A stretch of 6,629 nt of DNA from the NCBI GenBank assembly GCA_002371345.1, contig DFHY01000122.1, forward strand, positions 15,373 to 22,001, written 5' to 3'. The notes under the pieces were generated by a model. That model saw only the letters and a list, made by a program, of their open reading frames with translations. It did no database searches and was not told the origin of the DNA. Positions 5,869-6,629 of this stretch are shown here, piece after piece; within the stretch, counting starts at the first letter, position 1, and each line of letters starts with the position of its first letter. The position numbers were made by a program, and so were the translations under genes. The stretch is from Lachnospiraceae bacterium UBA3711 (GTDB lineage: Bacteria > Bacillota > Clostridia > Lachnospirales > Lachnospiraceae).

Positions 5869-6629
5869 ATGCAGGAAACACAGGAAAAAACAGAGGAACA
5901 TGTTTCGGCTCGGTCAGGAAGGCTGAACGGGTATGTGAGAAAACGCATACTGCCGGAGATAATTAAGTCGGCTGTGCTGACAGCGGTACTGCTGATTCTG
6001 GCGATTCTCGCTATCCGTGATCACACAGCGTATCCGGCCGCGGCGCCGCAGAACCGGTACTGGACGGACAACATCGTAGACTTCCTGGCGTCATACAAGG
6101 AAGTGTGTGCGGTAGTTCTTGCAATAGCGTTCGGGCTGTACCGGTATGTGAAGATATCACACACTATCGTATCGCGTGTATGGACCGTTGTGTGGGCTGT
6201 TCTGACACCTTGTCTGTCATTTGTCTGCGTGGAAGCGTACAACAGGGGATACTGGCATGTCGGCGCGAGGCTGTCGTATGAGAATGCAGAGCCGATGAGC
6301 CGGATGTTCCTTCTCAACATGCTCATCTACTATCTGTTCTTCCTGAGTCTGGCATTTCTGTTCGGAAGCTTTACGATCGGCTACGGAACCGCATGCGGGA
6401 TACTGATGGGAGTCGCTATAGTGAACTTCTATGTCCAGCAGTTCCGGGGCACTCCGATAGTTCCGTGGGATTTCCTGTCGATACGTACTGCCGCGAATGT
6501 GGCTGACAATTTCGAGTACAAGATATACTGGCAGATGCTTCTGGCAACCCTGGCGTTTTCATTTCTGCTTCTGACAGTCGGCAAGATGAAACTCAGGATC
6601 CGTGTTCTGCCGGCTCGGATCGCGGGATG
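5869..6629 (+). CDS. LTA-synthase-family protein, N-terminal membrane domain (3' partial)
   Basis: From ATG 5869 the frame stays open for 253 codons to the window end. AAGG at 5858-5861 lies seven bases before the start. A short charged N-terminus precedes hydrophobic helices near residues 33-49, 77-92, 103-122, 147-165, 169-188 and 221-238. The segment FRGTPIVPWDFLSIRTA at 192-208 and the VEAYN at 121-125 resemble the membrane half of Firmicutes LtaS-like proteins. In these, an extracellular sulfatase-fold domain transfers phosphoglycerol from phosphatidylglycerol to a teichoic acid or other glycopolymer. That catalytic domain, with its threonine nucleophile and metal ligands, would lie beyond the window, so activity cannot be judged here. 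The gene starts 57 bp after the rhomboid-like gene, suggesting co-transcription. The family call rests on the RGTP-PWD motif and topology. Confidence 0.7.
   Translation, partial: MQETQEKTEEHVSARSGRLNGYVRKRILPEIIKSAVLTAVLLILAILAIRDHTAYPAAAPQNRYWTDNIVDFLASYKEVCAVVLAIAFGLYRYVKISHTIVSRVWTVVWAVLTPCLSFVCVEAYNRGYWHVGARLSYENAEPMSRMFLLNMLIYYLFFLSLAFLFGSFTIGYGTACGILMGVAIVNFYVQQFRGTPIVPWDFLSIRTAANVADNFEYKIYWQMLLATLAFSFLLLTVGKMKLRIRVLPARIAG

Noticed and set aside
6021..6326. Open frame of 101 codons on the - strand
   Set aside because: It is fully antisense to the LtaS-like gene, which is open across the whole stretch with good membrane helices.

Overview
The window looks like chromosomal DNA of a Gram-positive, roughly 50% GC member of the Clostridia (Lachnospiraceae-like). 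This rests on a Firmicutes-style spermidine/putrescine ABC operon with a lipoprotein binding protein, AGGA/GGAGG-type ribosome binding sites, a TTG start, and an LtaS-like membrane protein downstream. No tool was run, so the taxonomic placement is inference from gene content and remembered family resemblance.

Layout: all genes are on the + strand. Positions 1-204 hold the C-terminal cupin domain of a regulator whose start lies outside the window. A 110-bp gap with a perfect 7-1-7 palindrome follows. Then comes a complete polyamine uptake operon: potA (315-1457), potB (1506-2336), potC (2469-3281) and potD (3426-4616). Two gaps within this operon are unusual. The potB-potC gap carries exact-period 55-bp degenerate tandem copies of the 3' end of potB. 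The potC-potD gap carries four copies of a heptamer in alternating orientation that can form competing hairpins. After a 148-bp gap with a long-range inverted repeat lies a rhomboid-like membrane protein with a cytosolic zinc-finger tail (4765-5811). The last gene, cut by the window end, is the membrane domain of an LTA-synthase-like phosphoglycerol transferase (from 5869). The junction of these two genes has four segments with mutually exclusive pairings.

Function: PotD captures polyamine outside the membrane, PotB and PotC form the channel, and the PotA dimer powers it. The cupin regulator is probably the local polyamine-responsive switch. The last two genes look like envelope functions and have no evident biochemical link to polyamine transport.

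No clearly undescribed multi-gene system is visible. The most unusual items are the non-coding intercistronic architectures and the rhomboid-like protein that lacks a recognisable catalytic dyad. There is no RNA gene, CRISPR array, insertion sequence or rho-independent terminator with a T-run that I can support, and no gene-free stretch longer than 148 bp.
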